From positions 80,161-144,160 of the forward strand of contig JAXGGA010001671.1 of the NCBI GenBank assembly GCA_038373865.1: 64,000 nucleotides of DNA, read 5' to 3'. Shown here piece after piece: positions 57,601 to 60,130 of this stretch; position 1 is the first letter of the stretch, and each line of letters starts with the position of its first letter. A program made the translations under genes and the position numbers. This stretch comes from Uloborus plumipes (Eukaryota; Arthropoda; Arachnida; Araneae; Uloboridae). The notes below the pieces were generated by a model. That model ran no database searches, was not told where the DNA came from, and saw only the letters and a list, made by a program, of their open reading frames with translations.

Positions 57601-58385
57601 ATCCAAGGTCACATGTAATGTGTATCCAAAAAATGTCAACTTTTTAAGCAGAATATCTGCCAGTTATTAGGCCAGAAAATAACTAGCCTAATTGACATTT
57701 ATTAAATACGAAAAAATATTCTTGGAGAAGGAAGCAACTTATAATAATTCAGTTTTCAGGGATTCATTGTATTTTATTTGCTTTTTAAATAAAGTGAAGG
57801 AATGTCACATGTAAAAACAGCATCGACTTTAATGAATTCAAGTTGATTAAAGCGACAAATTTTCAACAAATTGAAGAAAATATACTTCAATGTTTGTCTG
57901 CGTTGGCCAACTGCAAACTACTAAACCTTTTACTTTTTTTTTCAAATGATTGGGATGTTGAGAGGTTAATTTACTAGTGTGAGGGACTCGCACAACCTAC
58001 TAGAGAACATATTGTATGCAAAGAATTTTTTTTTTTAAATCTTTTCTAACAGTAAGGACAAGTGGGTAAATTAAATATTGGTACAATAGACTTCATAAAA
58101 TACATTTAAAATAAAAGATAGAAATTTTACTTAAATTATCTTATTAAACTGTATTCCGAAAAATTTTCAATCCTAAAAAATATGTATAAGTCATAAAACA
58201 ATCTTAAAACTACAACAAGGAGATGAAAATGACTGTTTCTATGAGAATGACCCATATACTATGACAACTGAGTGGAACTTCACAGGGTAATACAAAAGCA
58301 TCAATTAGGTTAAATAATAAGTTACATAAAACATATATACAGCCTAATAAAAGTACTTACCAGGGCCTCCCTCTTTATTAATATT
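7242..58385 (-). CDS. Host gene, 10 recognised exons: SR-rich protein with a U1/matrin-like zinc finger (partial)
   Basis: Ten exons on the minus strand have AG/GT borders, and their phases agree at all nine junctions, giving one open frame of 506 codons. Order in the protein: lysine-rich start (58361-56957), acidic helix (51136-51211), C2H2 finger with CYLCH and HILSYKH (49812-49951), a GGMESLLYDIAHDLEGRFG block (46942-47095), proline-rich linker (36668-36740), RS/SP-rich region with 11-residue repeats and a serine run (21138-21848), then helical charged exons (16668-7242). An RS domain with a U1-type finger is typical of nuclear pre-mRNA processing factors, so that role is inferred. I do not recognise the orthologue. 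The first exon lies beyond 58385. The last exon was not found below 7242. Further phase-neutral exons in the introns cannot be excluded. Several introns exceed 9 kb because of transposon insertions. Confidence 0.8.
7350..8018. other. Intron; one possible hAT terminal fragment
   Basis: The words 'tagagatgagcaa' near 7497 and the repeated 'gctcattg' just after resemble a hAT terminus, but no partner end was found. Otherwise featureless AT-rich intron. Confidence 0.35.
9651..9826. mobile_element. 176-bp Tc1/mariner-pogo-type MITE
   Basis: The termini are CAGTCGACGCTTGTTATAAC and, inverted, CAGTCGACGCTCGATATAAC, flanked by TA on both sides. The inner part repeats 'gttataacgacc' words. The size and TA duplication fit a pogo/Tigger-derived MITE. 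Confidence 0.85.
10014..10234. mobile_element. 221-bp TTAA-bounded MITE
   Basis: TTAA lies directly outside both ends (10010-10013, 10235-10238), and the termini are CCCATTAATGCCT with its inverse. An inner hairpin CGTCCCTTTTTAGGGACG lies near the left end. The TTAA target points to piggyBac or Kolobok mobilisation. Confidence 0.75.
10690..11410. repeat. Four diverged tandem units of about 180-220 bp
   Basis: Units near 10690, 10890, 11067 and 11278 share the order 'gag-at-gatact-aact-gttgatta', 'gcatatttttat', a T run, and 'gctgaaatgtaaaacatcg'. Similarity between units is moderate, so this is an old satellite-like tandem duplication. Confidence 0.65.
11370..11505. repeat. AAAACATCGA/CATCGATGTTT short-repeat block
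   Basis: The words 'aaaacatcga' and 'catcgatgttt' alternate about ten times, giving many small overlapping palindromes (ATCGAT). It directly follows the tandem units, and 'gcagccct' marks its right end, suggesting it is the subterminal part of a larger element. Confidence 0.6.
11887..11968. mobile_element. 82-bp TTAA-bounded mini-element
   Basis: TTAA lies outside both ends (11883-11886, 11969-11972), with termini CCCTCCTGGCGGC and, inverted, CCCTCCTAGCTGC. The CCCT start plus TTAA is characteristic of piggyBac termini. It is very short, probably a double-ended relic. Confidence 0.65.
11973..12666. mobile_element. 694-bp TTAA-bounded element with 19-bp termini
   Basis: The termini GGTAGTAGTCTGGTAACTT and its exact inverse are flanked by TTAA (11969-11972 and 12667-12670). 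The left TTAA is shared with the neighbouring 82-bp element. The GG start is unlike canonical piggyBac (CCY) and would fit a Kolobok-type end. The interior has T runs and no ORF. Confidence 0.8.
13286..14806. mobile_element. 1.5-kb hAT-like non-autonomous element
   Basis: The ends are CAGGGGTCTGTCCAGGA and, inverted, CAGGGATCTGGCCAGAGG, the well-known hAT-type terminus. GGCTTC lies at both flanks. Subterminal 'gtccgttt' words appear on both sides and have expanded into a minisatellite near the right end. Short minus-strand ORFs inside show no transposase motifs. Confidence 0.75.
14640..14775. repeat. Minisatellite, about 4 units of 31-32 bp
   Basis: Units of the form 'tccgttttgcttgatcgtat' plus 'ttttgtgaaggg' repeat four times with a partial fifth. 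Internal similarity rises toward the right end. It sits in the subterminal region of the hAT-like element and probably arose from its 'gtccgttt' repeats. Confidence 0.8.
14897..14999 (-). CDS. Host gene exon I
   Basis: Acceptor GATTTTTTGCAG, donor GTAAATTGG. The exon reads NIPGLEVGYSHDELRRMASS then LSNDDFVNMVYEKL, ending in phase 0. The sequence is helical and acidic with a regular hydrophobic spacing that suggests a small protein-interaction helix bundle. No family is recognised. A hAT-like element (13286-14806) ends only about 90 bp downstream in the next intron. Confidence 0.85.
15003..16258. other. Intron with fragments of a hAT-like terminus
   Basis: The words 'ggagcacaatcaccct' near 15690 and 'ataccggaacacaatctccc' near 16018-16037 match the right end of the element at 58836-59539. 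Only single ends are present, so these are relics. Confidence 0.5.
16259..16469. repeat. Small foldback, arms about 90 bp
   Basis: The left arm starting 'catggaataggaaagtaac' is inverted at the right end as 'gttactttcttattccatg', with matching 'gaaatcctct' and 'ctggtagctaatgc' segments in between. The word 'tggactgcagtttcgtgct' just before it recurs inverted at about 55758-55776, next to a non-LTR retroelement tail. Confidence 0.7.
16668..16742 (-). CDS. Host gene exon H
   Basis: Acceptor CTTTTTCCATTTAG, donor GTTTGTGG. The exon reads GTIYENEYAPRHMRLDNMI then LKNAQ, ending with AG that makes arginine with exon I. It has mixed charge and no recognised domain. The two bases left by exon G plus the first base here form asparagine, consistent with a continuous frame. 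Confidence 0.85.
16951..18007. mobile_element. Penelope-like element 3' part in inverted-repeat arrangement
   Basis: The left arm (16951-17390) and right arm (17565-18007) are about 440-bp inverted copies. The loop plus right arm encode the element's GIY-YIG nuclease region. Partial inverted copies joined to an element are a known habit of Penelope-like retroelements (family knowledge), which makes this arrangement typical rather than an assembly error. Confidence 0.75.
17401..17844 (+). pseudogene. Penelope-like GIY-YIG endonuclease fragment
   Basis: This reading frame, open without an ATG, contains FDQWGIYRINCECQIGYVRQ, then TRRALKFRLKEHE and SSIAKHCWDTGHRFVF. It fits the PLE-type GIY-YIG nuclease: GIY...GYV motif, CXC zinc ligands in NCECQ, a catalytic-region arginine (TRRALKFR), the KEH motif, and the H-C-TGH segment. 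The frame ends at a TGA at 17842-17844. The reverse transcriptase that should precede it is missing, as 17390 and below is the inverted arm. The nuclease nicks target DNA during retroelement integration. This is a truncated, dead copy. RT fragments of a PLE occur at 58510-59850, but nothing shows they come from the same copy. Confidence 0.8.
18350..18640 (-). repeat. tRNA-derived SINE
   Basis: On the minus strand the head holds an A-box-like 'tgatgggtaagg' (18611-18624) and a B-box-like 'ggtttcgatcc' (18577-18587) about 25 bp apart, the internal polymerase III promoter. The body after the head is unrelated to tRNA. A small hairpin made of 'taaaacaacc' and its inverse lies near 18357-18381. 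It is not a functional tRNA, because no cloverleaf closes around it. Confidence 0.65.
18862..19300. repeat. Dispersed repeat copy 2 (uninterrupted)
   Basis: This copy is the counterpart of 11534-11882 plus 12671-12800, about 80-85% alike by eye. It lacks the TTAA-bounded insertions and so shows the empty site ('gtttataaaatagtaaactc'). Confidence 0.75.
19336..20130. mobile_element. Possible Helitron-like or other GC-hairpin repeat
   Basis: It contains 'gacccggcgttgcacgggca', a small GC hairpin in very AT-rich DNA, and 'actagctgccaaggcagctag' at the left. The word 'aatataagtagat' ends two related segments (about 19725 and 20127), each preceded by 'acatagata'. GC hairpins near an end and lack of terminal inverted repeats would fit a Helitron, but no CTRR end or helicase gene was established. 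Confidence 0.3.
20940..21053. mobile_element. Right-end fragment of a 'gatgcaccgat'-type hAT element
   Basis: 'gattatggctgattgatca' followed by 'gtgcatcccta' matches the right end of the element at 31442-33077. The left partner was not found. Confidence 0.45.
21138..21848 (-). CDS. Host gene exon G: arginine/serine-rich domain
   Basis: This 711-bp exon begins YPHDLQARSFGEFLSRSEMN and continues into an RS-type region: six imperfect 11-residue repeats of the form SPSPPRRYRER, a basic stretch REKKTKHSEKSRKKRQ, and a run of nine serines. It ends with a less biased tail up to NAPVT. Acceptor TATGTTTCAG, donor GTAAGTATT. An in-frame TAA immediately after the exon belongs to the donor site and is removed on splicing, because phase-2 AA plus T of exon H gives asparagine. 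Repeated SP and RS dipeptides are the usual targets of SR-protein kinases and support a nuclear, splicing-related role (inference). Confidence 0.9.
21509..21706 (-). repeat. Coding minisatellite: six 33-bp units encoding the SP/RS repeats
   Basis: Six consecutive 33-bp units inside exon G encode variants of TPSPPRRYIGR, SPSPPRKYRER, SPSPPRRYRER, SRTPPRRYRER, SPSPSPRYRER and SHSPLRKRRE. Divergence is mostly synonymous or conservative, so the array is old and held in frame. Copy number may vary between individuals. Confidence 0.85.
21852..24239. other. Intron with only repeat fragments
   Basis: Mostly AT-rich sequence with G runs at about 22683-22693 and 22963. Around 23340-23492 a GC-richer piece ends 'tagtctatgtacgctactg', the inverse of a CAGTAGCGTA hAT-type terminus without a partner. 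No exon is supported. Confidence 0.4.
24240..24480. repeat. Repeat with GACTAACGTAAGT motifs, left portion
   Basis: 'ccagactaacgtaagt' and 'ccagacaaacgtaagtcca' occur here and, inverted, at about 27496-27515 and 27768-27785. The two regions flank the foldback at 24770-26930 and look like one older repeat split by it. Confidence 0.55.
25183..25676 (+). mobile_element. Candidate solo LTR
   Basis: This GC-richer block begins TGTGACGTCATAGG and ends TGCAACA, with TATTTAA (about 25320), a CT-rich stretch and AATAAA (about 25600), the order expected of a promoter and polyadenylation site in an LTR. It lies in an insertion that splits a foldback arm. A matching target duplication was not found, and no retroviral-type genes are present, so boundaries are approximate. 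Confidence 0.4.
26812..26860. repeat. ACAT/ACGC microsatellite
   Basis: Short run of 'acatacatacgcac' type tetranucleotides inside the dispersed repeat; the same block recurs near 63927-63955. Confidence 0.8.
27055..27790. repeat. Two diverged tandem units, with a hAT fragment between
   Basis: 'cagttctgatataatgagcc' (about 27079) and 'cagttctgatgtaataagtc' (about 27563) start two related units that end in 'gttaaattg' and 'aatcatgttt' blocks. Between them, 27320-27462 carries repeated 'gagtcggagtcgg' and 'cagagt' words ending 'gactctccagccct', a known hAT-type end (CAGGGCTG-GAGTC). Confidence 0.55.
27800..28885. other. Intron; short GAGGAGCAG palindromes only
   Basis: 'ttgaggagcagt' occurs three times between 27812 and 27872, once as a perfect palindrome with 'actgctcctcaa'. 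The rest is featureless AT-rich sequence. Confidence 0.4.
28890..31247. mobile_element. 2.36-kb TTAA-bounded long-arm foldback
   Basis: The left arm (28890 to about 29975) and right arm (about 30188 to 31247) are near-identical inverted copies starting GAGCCGTTTTTTTTAAG, with TTAA directly outside each end (28886-28889, 31248-31251). A 64-codon ORF is present identically in both arms (29259-29453 +, 30694-30888 -), simply because of the inversion. The loop of about 210 bp holds a polyA tract and a 33-codon ORF. TTAA duplication with a purine start fits Kolobok-type or piggyBac-type mobilisation. No transposase. Confidence 0.85.
30074..30175 (+). CDS. 33-codon ORF in the foldback loop
   Basis: It reads MSLLKNLGTLKPLGAGLEIF then DDIHDIEQEGEAE, ending in TAA directly followed by GTAAGT, a splice-donor-like word. 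Just upstream another frame reads SCALLVDVVNAIKNLTF and stops. The composition (acidic tail, no low complexity) looks like protein-coding relic, possibly the end of the autonomous element's transposase. I do not recognise it. Confidence 0.3.
   Translation: MSLLKNLGTLKPLGAGLEIFDDIHDIEQEGEAE
31622..32493 (-). mobile_element. Internally deleted mariner element
   Basis: The ends TTTTAAGTAATGAGAAT and its inverse are flanked by TA. At 872 bp it is well short of the usual 1.3 kb, and only the N-terminal half of the transposase is left. It lies inside the hAT-type element. Confidence 0.8.
31852..32325 (-). pseudogene. Mariner transposase N-terminal relic
   Basis: The first frame (32325-32056) includes RWHKMFKEGGGSVEDEPRAG and NLLNTDLRLSVRMIAE, the helix-turn-helix DNA-binding part typical of mariner transposases. 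The second frame (32049-31852) continues with FHKIISKDFGMRKICDKLV. The catalytic DD34D core is missing: after KDLPQ the sequence jumps to SPYSPDLDPL, which belongs near the third catalytic aspartate, so an internal deletion removed most of the catalytic domain. The frames are broken between the two parts. Confidence 0.8.
33086..34629. other. Intron; one GC-richer island, nothing coding
   Basis: Around 33180-33370 base composition rises ('cttggcgcgtgcgctgatacg'), unlike its surroundings, perhaps a relic of a retroelement promoter. A 10-bp G run lies at about 34039. No exon or terminal repeat was identified. Confidence 0.4.
34630..35420. repeat. Tandem array, about five 150-165-bp units
   Basis: Each unit carries 'cctaataacttt-gaatgaac', 'gatttgaacaaactttttttt', 'ggaaagatct', 'cattcccat' and 'gttcaacattgaac' in order; starts lie near 34635, 34788, 34990, 35137 and 35286. 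Within the second unit a block of about 76 bp is duplicated again (34812-34963). Divergence between units is substantial, so the array is old. Confidence 0.8.
35421..36667. other. Intron, nothing recognised
   Basis: T-rich low-complexity DNA at 35640-35900, including long T runs, and no support for coding or transposon ends. 'ccaactccgagtccataa' near 35579 is a stray hAT-like terminal word. Confidence 0.4.
36668..36740 (-). CDS. Host gene exon F: proline-rich linker
   Basis: The 73-bp exon reads LQTWSAKKAPKPQPLPPL then TPPIE, and ends with two bases (AG) that make serine with the first base of exon G. The acceptor follows a long T tract; the donor is GTATTTTT. The proline-rich KPQPLPPLTPP run could be an SH3/WW ligand or a simple flexible linker. 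The intron upstream (36741-46941) is swollen by a nested stack of transposons. Confidence 0.8.
37140..37790. repeat. Foldback of about 650 bp
   Basis: The left arm (about 37150-37430) and right arm (about 37520-37775) are inverted copies sharing 'ttggccatggcagt' and 'aggagattattagataa' type blocks around a centre near 37475. Arms are about 75-80% similar by eye. It is non-coding. Confidence 0.65.
39531..40508. mobile_element. Non-autonomous hAT-like element inside the hAT
   Basis: Both ends are rich in 'catgactttccctgactttc' repeats. The right end is GCGGACACCCT, and flanks GTACAATC and GTACAATA agree at 7 of 8 bases. The interior holds a 30-bp A run (39614-39643) and a GC-richer, promoter-like part (40184-40325). 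Confidence 0.65.
40667..42394 (-). pseudogene. hAT transposase with BED zinc finger, frameshifted
   Basis: From a start at 42394 the reading runs MNKGGWPADNVWQHFLK, breaks near an A run at about 42330, and resumes as a BED-type finger (AKCKHCG ... MKKHISSC). After a stop near 42227 comes QLDSYVFKTSKSGAENLHLL, then another break. The DUF659-like part follows (41994-41581: VEHHTFKQLITALRPGY, VTLVEDGWSN, VVTDNARVM) with two of the catalytic aspartates. A further shift near 41600 leads to a 312-codon frame to 40667, ending in the hAT C-terminal dimerisation region (CPTSSFSIERMFSNFG ... KFRNRLG). At least four disruptions make it a pseudogene. The enzyme would cut and paste elements with CAGGG-type ends. 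Confidence 0.85.
43048..44375 (-). mobile_element. Full-length mariner element (1328 bp)
   Basis: The termini CGAGGTGTGTTCAAAAAATA and, inverted, CGAGGTGTGTTCAAGAAATA are flanked by TA. Length and layout are standard for mariner. It lies inside the hAT element, upstream of that element's transposase start on the minus strand. Confidence 0.95.
43102..44072 (-). pseudogene. Mariner transposase, DD34D type, inactivated
   Basis: It begins MSKIRVYEWYKRFQDGREDV (helix-turn-helix region). A one-base loss near 43980 shifts the frame, and stops occur near 43920 and at about 43649. The first catalytic aspartate is in ETWVYGYD, the second in LHHDNAPAHTS, and the third in SPDMAPCDFFLF. There are 34 residues between the second and third, which is the mariner signature. 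The C-terminal 178 codons (43638-43102) remain open. Relatively few lesions suggest the copy is younger than the surrounding hAT. Confidence 0.9.
45761..46941. other. Intron; possible hAT terminal relics
   Basis: 'ccgaatattcgg' near 46381 and 'atattcggccaaa' near 46597 resemble a hAT-type end but do not pair clearly. A G run lies at 45971-45980. Nothing coding. Confidence 0.4.
46942..47095 (-). CDS. Host gene exon E: block after the zinc finger
   Basis: Acceptor TTTTCTTGCAG, donor GTGTGTAAAA. It begins KENDPQRYNTVNIGNFSKGG, then MESLLYDIAHDLEGRFGRG, and ends with a KKEIEKQE helix plus one base. The SLLYDIAHDLEGRFGRGTI stretch looks like a compact amphipathic unit extending the zinc-finger module, as in proteins where a U1-type finger is followed by a helix carrying the 'GRG' turn. 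I cannot assign the family by eye. The last base joins exon F to make valine. Confidence 0.85.
47726..47975. mobile_element. 250-bp TTAA-bounded MITE
   Basis: TTAA lies outside both ends (47722-47725, 47976-47979). The inner inverted repeat is GTTGACTGCCAAGCTACGA and its mirror TCGTAGCTTGGCAGTCAAC, slightly offset from the outer TTAA on the right. It fits a piggyBac-derived MITE. The interior is non-coding. Confidence 0.75.
47980..49811. other. Intron, nothing recognised
   Basis: AT-rich sequence without paired termini, motif-bearing ORFs or exon-like splice pairs. Confidence 0.4.
49812..49951 (-). CDS. Host gene exon D: U1/matrin-like C2H2 zinc finger
   Basis: Acceptor TATTTCCAG, donor GTAAGTTG. 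The exon encodes LKHIDEIYRKNASGPIFMCY followed by LCHSNLSMGSLLIEHILSYKH. Cysteines spaced CX2C and, further on, two histidines spaced HX5H match the U1-C/matrin class of RNA- or protein-binding fingers rather than classical DNA-binding C2H2 fingers. The exon ends with RLAYL in phase 0 and continues as KENDPQRY in exon E. A basic-aromatic helix directly after the last histidine is also usual for this finger class. This is the best functional clue in the gene. Confidence 0.85.
50530..50600. mobile_element. Tigger/pogo-type left-end fragment
   Basis: CAGTAAAAACTTGACTATCCG preceded by TA, followed by 'aaatccggataaacg', resembles pogo-class ends. A related opposite end lies at 57345-57401, but host exons lie between them, so they are probably separate relics. 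Confidence 0.45.
51136..51211 (-). CDS. Host gene exon C: acidic helical segment before the zinc finger
   Basis: The exon reads KKYEILQQPCSIQKELDEI followed by TEDAVV, and ends with one base that completes glycine with exon D. The donor is GTAATGTC. The acceptor region is TTCTTTCAGAG. Using the first AG (exon end 51213) would require a phase-1 donor upstream, whereas the second AG fits the phase-0 end of exon B. This is a candidate tandem acceptor, or a hint that one more exon lies between B and C. The segment is predicted helical and acidic. Confidence 0.75.
51426..51660 (-). repeat. tRNA-derived SINE
   Basis: On the minus strand, 'tagtggtcagaag' (A box, 51635-51647) and 'gggctcgaatccc' (B box, 51596-51608) lie about 27 bp apart in a tRNA-like head, followed by about 160 bp of unrelated tail. 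The B box is nearly consensus. No intact cloverleaf was found, so it is a SINE rather than a tRNA gene. Confidence 0.75.
51816..52398. mobile_element. 583-bp foldback related to the 1518-4576 family
   Basis: The ends share an inverted repeat of about 95 bp with 'ggctctttaatatatctttc', 'atgcttttctaag' and 'tttttactacgcatca' blocks. The middle (about 51940-52240) is a diverged copy of the single unit found twice in each arm of the large foldback ('catgtcatatatcaaagg', 'tccttcacatcaaattt'). It therefore shows the same unit in a simpler setting. Confidence 0.75.
52399..55162. other. Intron with minor relics only
   Basis: 'gcgactccgactcctttgg' and 'ccaactccgactccacaacc' (about 53825-53877) form the inner part of a hAT-type end (CAGGGTTGTGGAGTCGG). 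A 17-bp C run lies at 54004-54020, followed later by a short CA repeat near 54155. No exon was recognised. Confidence 0.4.
55163..55367. mobile_element. 205-bp MITE
   Basis: The ends AGGGCTATTCCATG and, inverted, AGGGCTATTCCATGG are followed on both sides by 'cattttgtccc' and 'atatatttcattaaaa', so nearly the whole element folds back. The flanking duplication is unclear. Confidence 0.75.
55553..55715 (+). pseudogene. C-terminal tail of a non-LTR retrotransposon ORF2
   Basis: One frame reads QIIWTTQGAPRADDLYHLHN, then YLATHLHRINVLSSPECQLC and GFSTMNAEHLK. The pattern 'hydrophobic ... H-R-I ... P-x-C-x2-C ... E-H-L' is the usual end of Jockey/CR1-like ORF2 proteins, a region following reverse transcriptase. 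It is a short 5'-truncated relic. Downstream, 'tgcagtccatggatggaata' matches inverted sequence near 16215. Confidence 0.6.
55880..56956. other. Intron; possible Penelope-like 3' fragment
   Basis: Around 56128-56190 'gaaaaaggcgttccttgtaa' and 'gccgaaacacgtgtctgc' resemble the 'gaagaaggaggc...gaaacatgtttgcc' segment at 17921-17955 just downstream of the PLE nuclease frame. Similarity is limited, so the call is weak. Confidence 0.3.
56957..57009 (-). CDS. Host gene exon B
   Basis: This 53-bp exon has acceptor TTCTCCCCAG after a pyrimidine tract and donor GTAAGTACTT. With the base carried from exon A it reads GKVRKMPSSNKFFYLGII and ends in phase 0. It has no recognisable domain. It joins exon C only if the second AG of a tandem AGAG acceptor there is used. 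Confidence 0.6.
57345..57401. mobile_element. Tigger/pogo-type right-end fragment
   Basis: The inverse of the end is CAGTAAACTCTCTATTATCC, followed by TA. Repeated 'tggataat' words sit just inside. See the left-like end at 50530. Confidence 0.45.
57404..58360. other. Intron, nothing recognised
   Basis: AT-rich DNA between exons A and B, without paired termini or motif-bearing ORFs. Confidence 0.4.
58361..58385 (-). CDS. Host gene exon A: 25-bp microexon
   Basis: The acceptor is preceded by a T-rich tract ending in TTTGCATTTCAG. The donor is GTAAGTACTT. The exon reads NINKEGGP plus one base. The leftover base pairs with the first two bases of exon B to make a glycine codon, and only this frame stays open through exons B and C. 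The very short length makes this exon less certain than the others, but both splice sites are near consensus. It is the most upstream exon I can place. The start codon must lie to the right or in an exon I missed. Confidence 0.6.
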
Positions 58386-58509
58386 CTGAAATGCAAATAA
58401 AAAACATTTTAATAAACACTAAAATTCAAAACAAATTTATTAATAACAGCATGGAAAAACAAACACTGATAAATGCAAGTTTATGCTTTTTTTGGAGGAG
58501 ACTTCAAGT

Positions 58510-59850
58510 GAGGGGGGGATGGAATCAATCAAAGTATGAGGATAGTTTCTATCAATAGCCACAGCTTTGAGATAGTTGAGTTCTGCTTTAAGAAGTTTTG
58601 GTGAACAACAAAGATTAATAACACGCTGAACAAAAGAATTAAATGCAGCATATTTTTGACTAGGAGGGTGAGATGAAAGTCGATGAGGAGGTAACGAGAC
58701 AGCAAAAGGTTAGCGATAAACGGTATTTTCAAAGCCGAATTGTGTACGAGAAACTTGAACTTCAAGAAAGGGAATGCAATTATCCTGTTCTTTCTCACAA
58801 GAGAATTGAATATGAGGATCTATAGCATTTAAATTCAGGGGTAATTGTGAGTTCATAAAAAAATACCTGAAAGTTTTGAAGAAAAAGTGGGGGCGGGGGA
58901 GTGTTTTTTTTTTTTAAATCAAGGCCCTTATTACTTAAGCACACCTAATTTTATAATTATAAACACATAATAATTAATTTCCTATCATAAACTAACACAT
59001 TTCATATATTCAAATAGTTTTTAGTCAAAATATTGTACATGCATTTAATTAAATTGTAAATGAGTAATAAAGTTACTTTTGAGCTGGTGACGAGCAATTA
59101 TCTCAAAAAAAAATATTTTGAGGAGAAAGCAAAGGTCTAACAAAATAACTGTTTGTTGTGCGAAAGCATTTATAAAGTAATGAAAGTTGCATTTGTTACA
59201 TTTTGTCGCATTTCATTTATTTGTCTCCCAACTAAGGGTAAGAAGCATCAAAAGTTCAAAAGTGAGAAAAATTTGATTCTCATATCGGATGCAAATAAAA
59301 TAATTTAAAGTAAAAAGACAATTAGAATTTTAATCTTAACATTTCTATTTGATGAATATTATTAATAATTACACGTATACTCATCGAAAATTCGAAAAAG
59401 AAAAAAAAAATTCGGAGGTGGGAAAATAAAAGCATAATTAAAAATATTTTATTTCCGGTATTTTCGAACATGAAAATACCTGAATCGATCATGAAAATAC
59501 CGGAAATCCGGTAGAAATACCGGAACACAATCACCCCTGTTTAAATTGGATAAAACATCGTTATGGAACTGCTTATGGTTCATTAGAAAAAAACAGTCGT
59601 CAACATATCTAATGTAAAATTGCAACTAATTTTTGGAACAACTCAACCTCAAAATAATGCATGTAAATATCACTAAGAATGGGGCTTAGTGGGTTACCCA
59701 TACCCAAACCATCTAACATAGTGTAAAATTGTCCATTAAAAGCAAAAGAACATTGTTTATGACATGTACGAGTAAGGAAAATTAATTCCTCGATTTCTCT
59801 TTGAAGGCATAACAATGCACCCTTGATGTAGTGTTTTCTTTGAAGGAAGA
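58510..59850 (-). pseudogene. Penelope-like reverse transcriptase fragment, split by an insertion
   Basis: On the minus strand, 59815-59609 encodes FNGQFYTMLDGLGMGNPLSP then ILSDIYMHYFE, the PLE RT palm region with its GxxMGNPLSP motif. A frameshift follows. Then IRYVDDCFFLMN (59593-59607) gives the YVDD catalytic core. A 704-bp hAT-like element interrupts it. The frame resumes at about 58835 with AIDPHIQFSCEKEQDNCIPF, LEVQVSRTQFGFE and, after a stop, a thumb-like region ending near 58510. It would copy element RNA into DNA. The GIY-YIG part is absent here. At least one frameshift, one stop and one insertion make it dead. Confidence 0.8.
58836..59539. mobile_element. 704-bp hAT-like element with perfect 8-bp duplication
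   Basis: The ends are CAGGGGTAATTGTG and, inverted, CAGGGGTGATTGTG, with TTTAAATT duplicated exactly at both flanks (58828-58835, 59540-59547). The removed sequence (704 plus one 8-bp copy) restores the PLE reverse-transcriptase frame precisely. A hairpin 'ggtattttcgaacatgaaaa' lies near the right end. No ORF. Confidence 0.9.
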
Positions 59851-59866
59851 ACAGGTTAACTGAGAT

Positions 59867-60130
59867 TTATGATTTGAAGATGTTGACTTGTTTGATACTG
59901 ATCCCTCCCTCCACAATATCTTTGACCGAAAGAACATGAATCTTCGGTTTTGAATGATTTAACAGCAGGCTAAGTCCACAATTGTCACAGCGGACAGTTT
60001 TGTTGCAAAACCTACAATAAGCTTCGGAATTAGACTTGGGACTCTTTTCACACCATTCTTTCAGAAGGAGCCCATTACAGTCTTTTCCAACTTTTCCAAT
60101 TTTCATGTGATGCAAACTTCTTGAAATCAC
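59867..60130 (-). pseudogene. BED-like zinc finger fragment from a hAT-type transposase
   Basis: The frame contains WCEKSPKSNSEAYCRFCNKT, then VRCDNCGLSLLLNHSKPKIH. The W, CX2C and later H-X5-H pattern matches the N-terminal finger of hAT-family transposases common in arthropods. It lies directly beside the PLE fragment, but no catalytic part follows. The first methionine may not be the true start. Confidence 0.55.
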
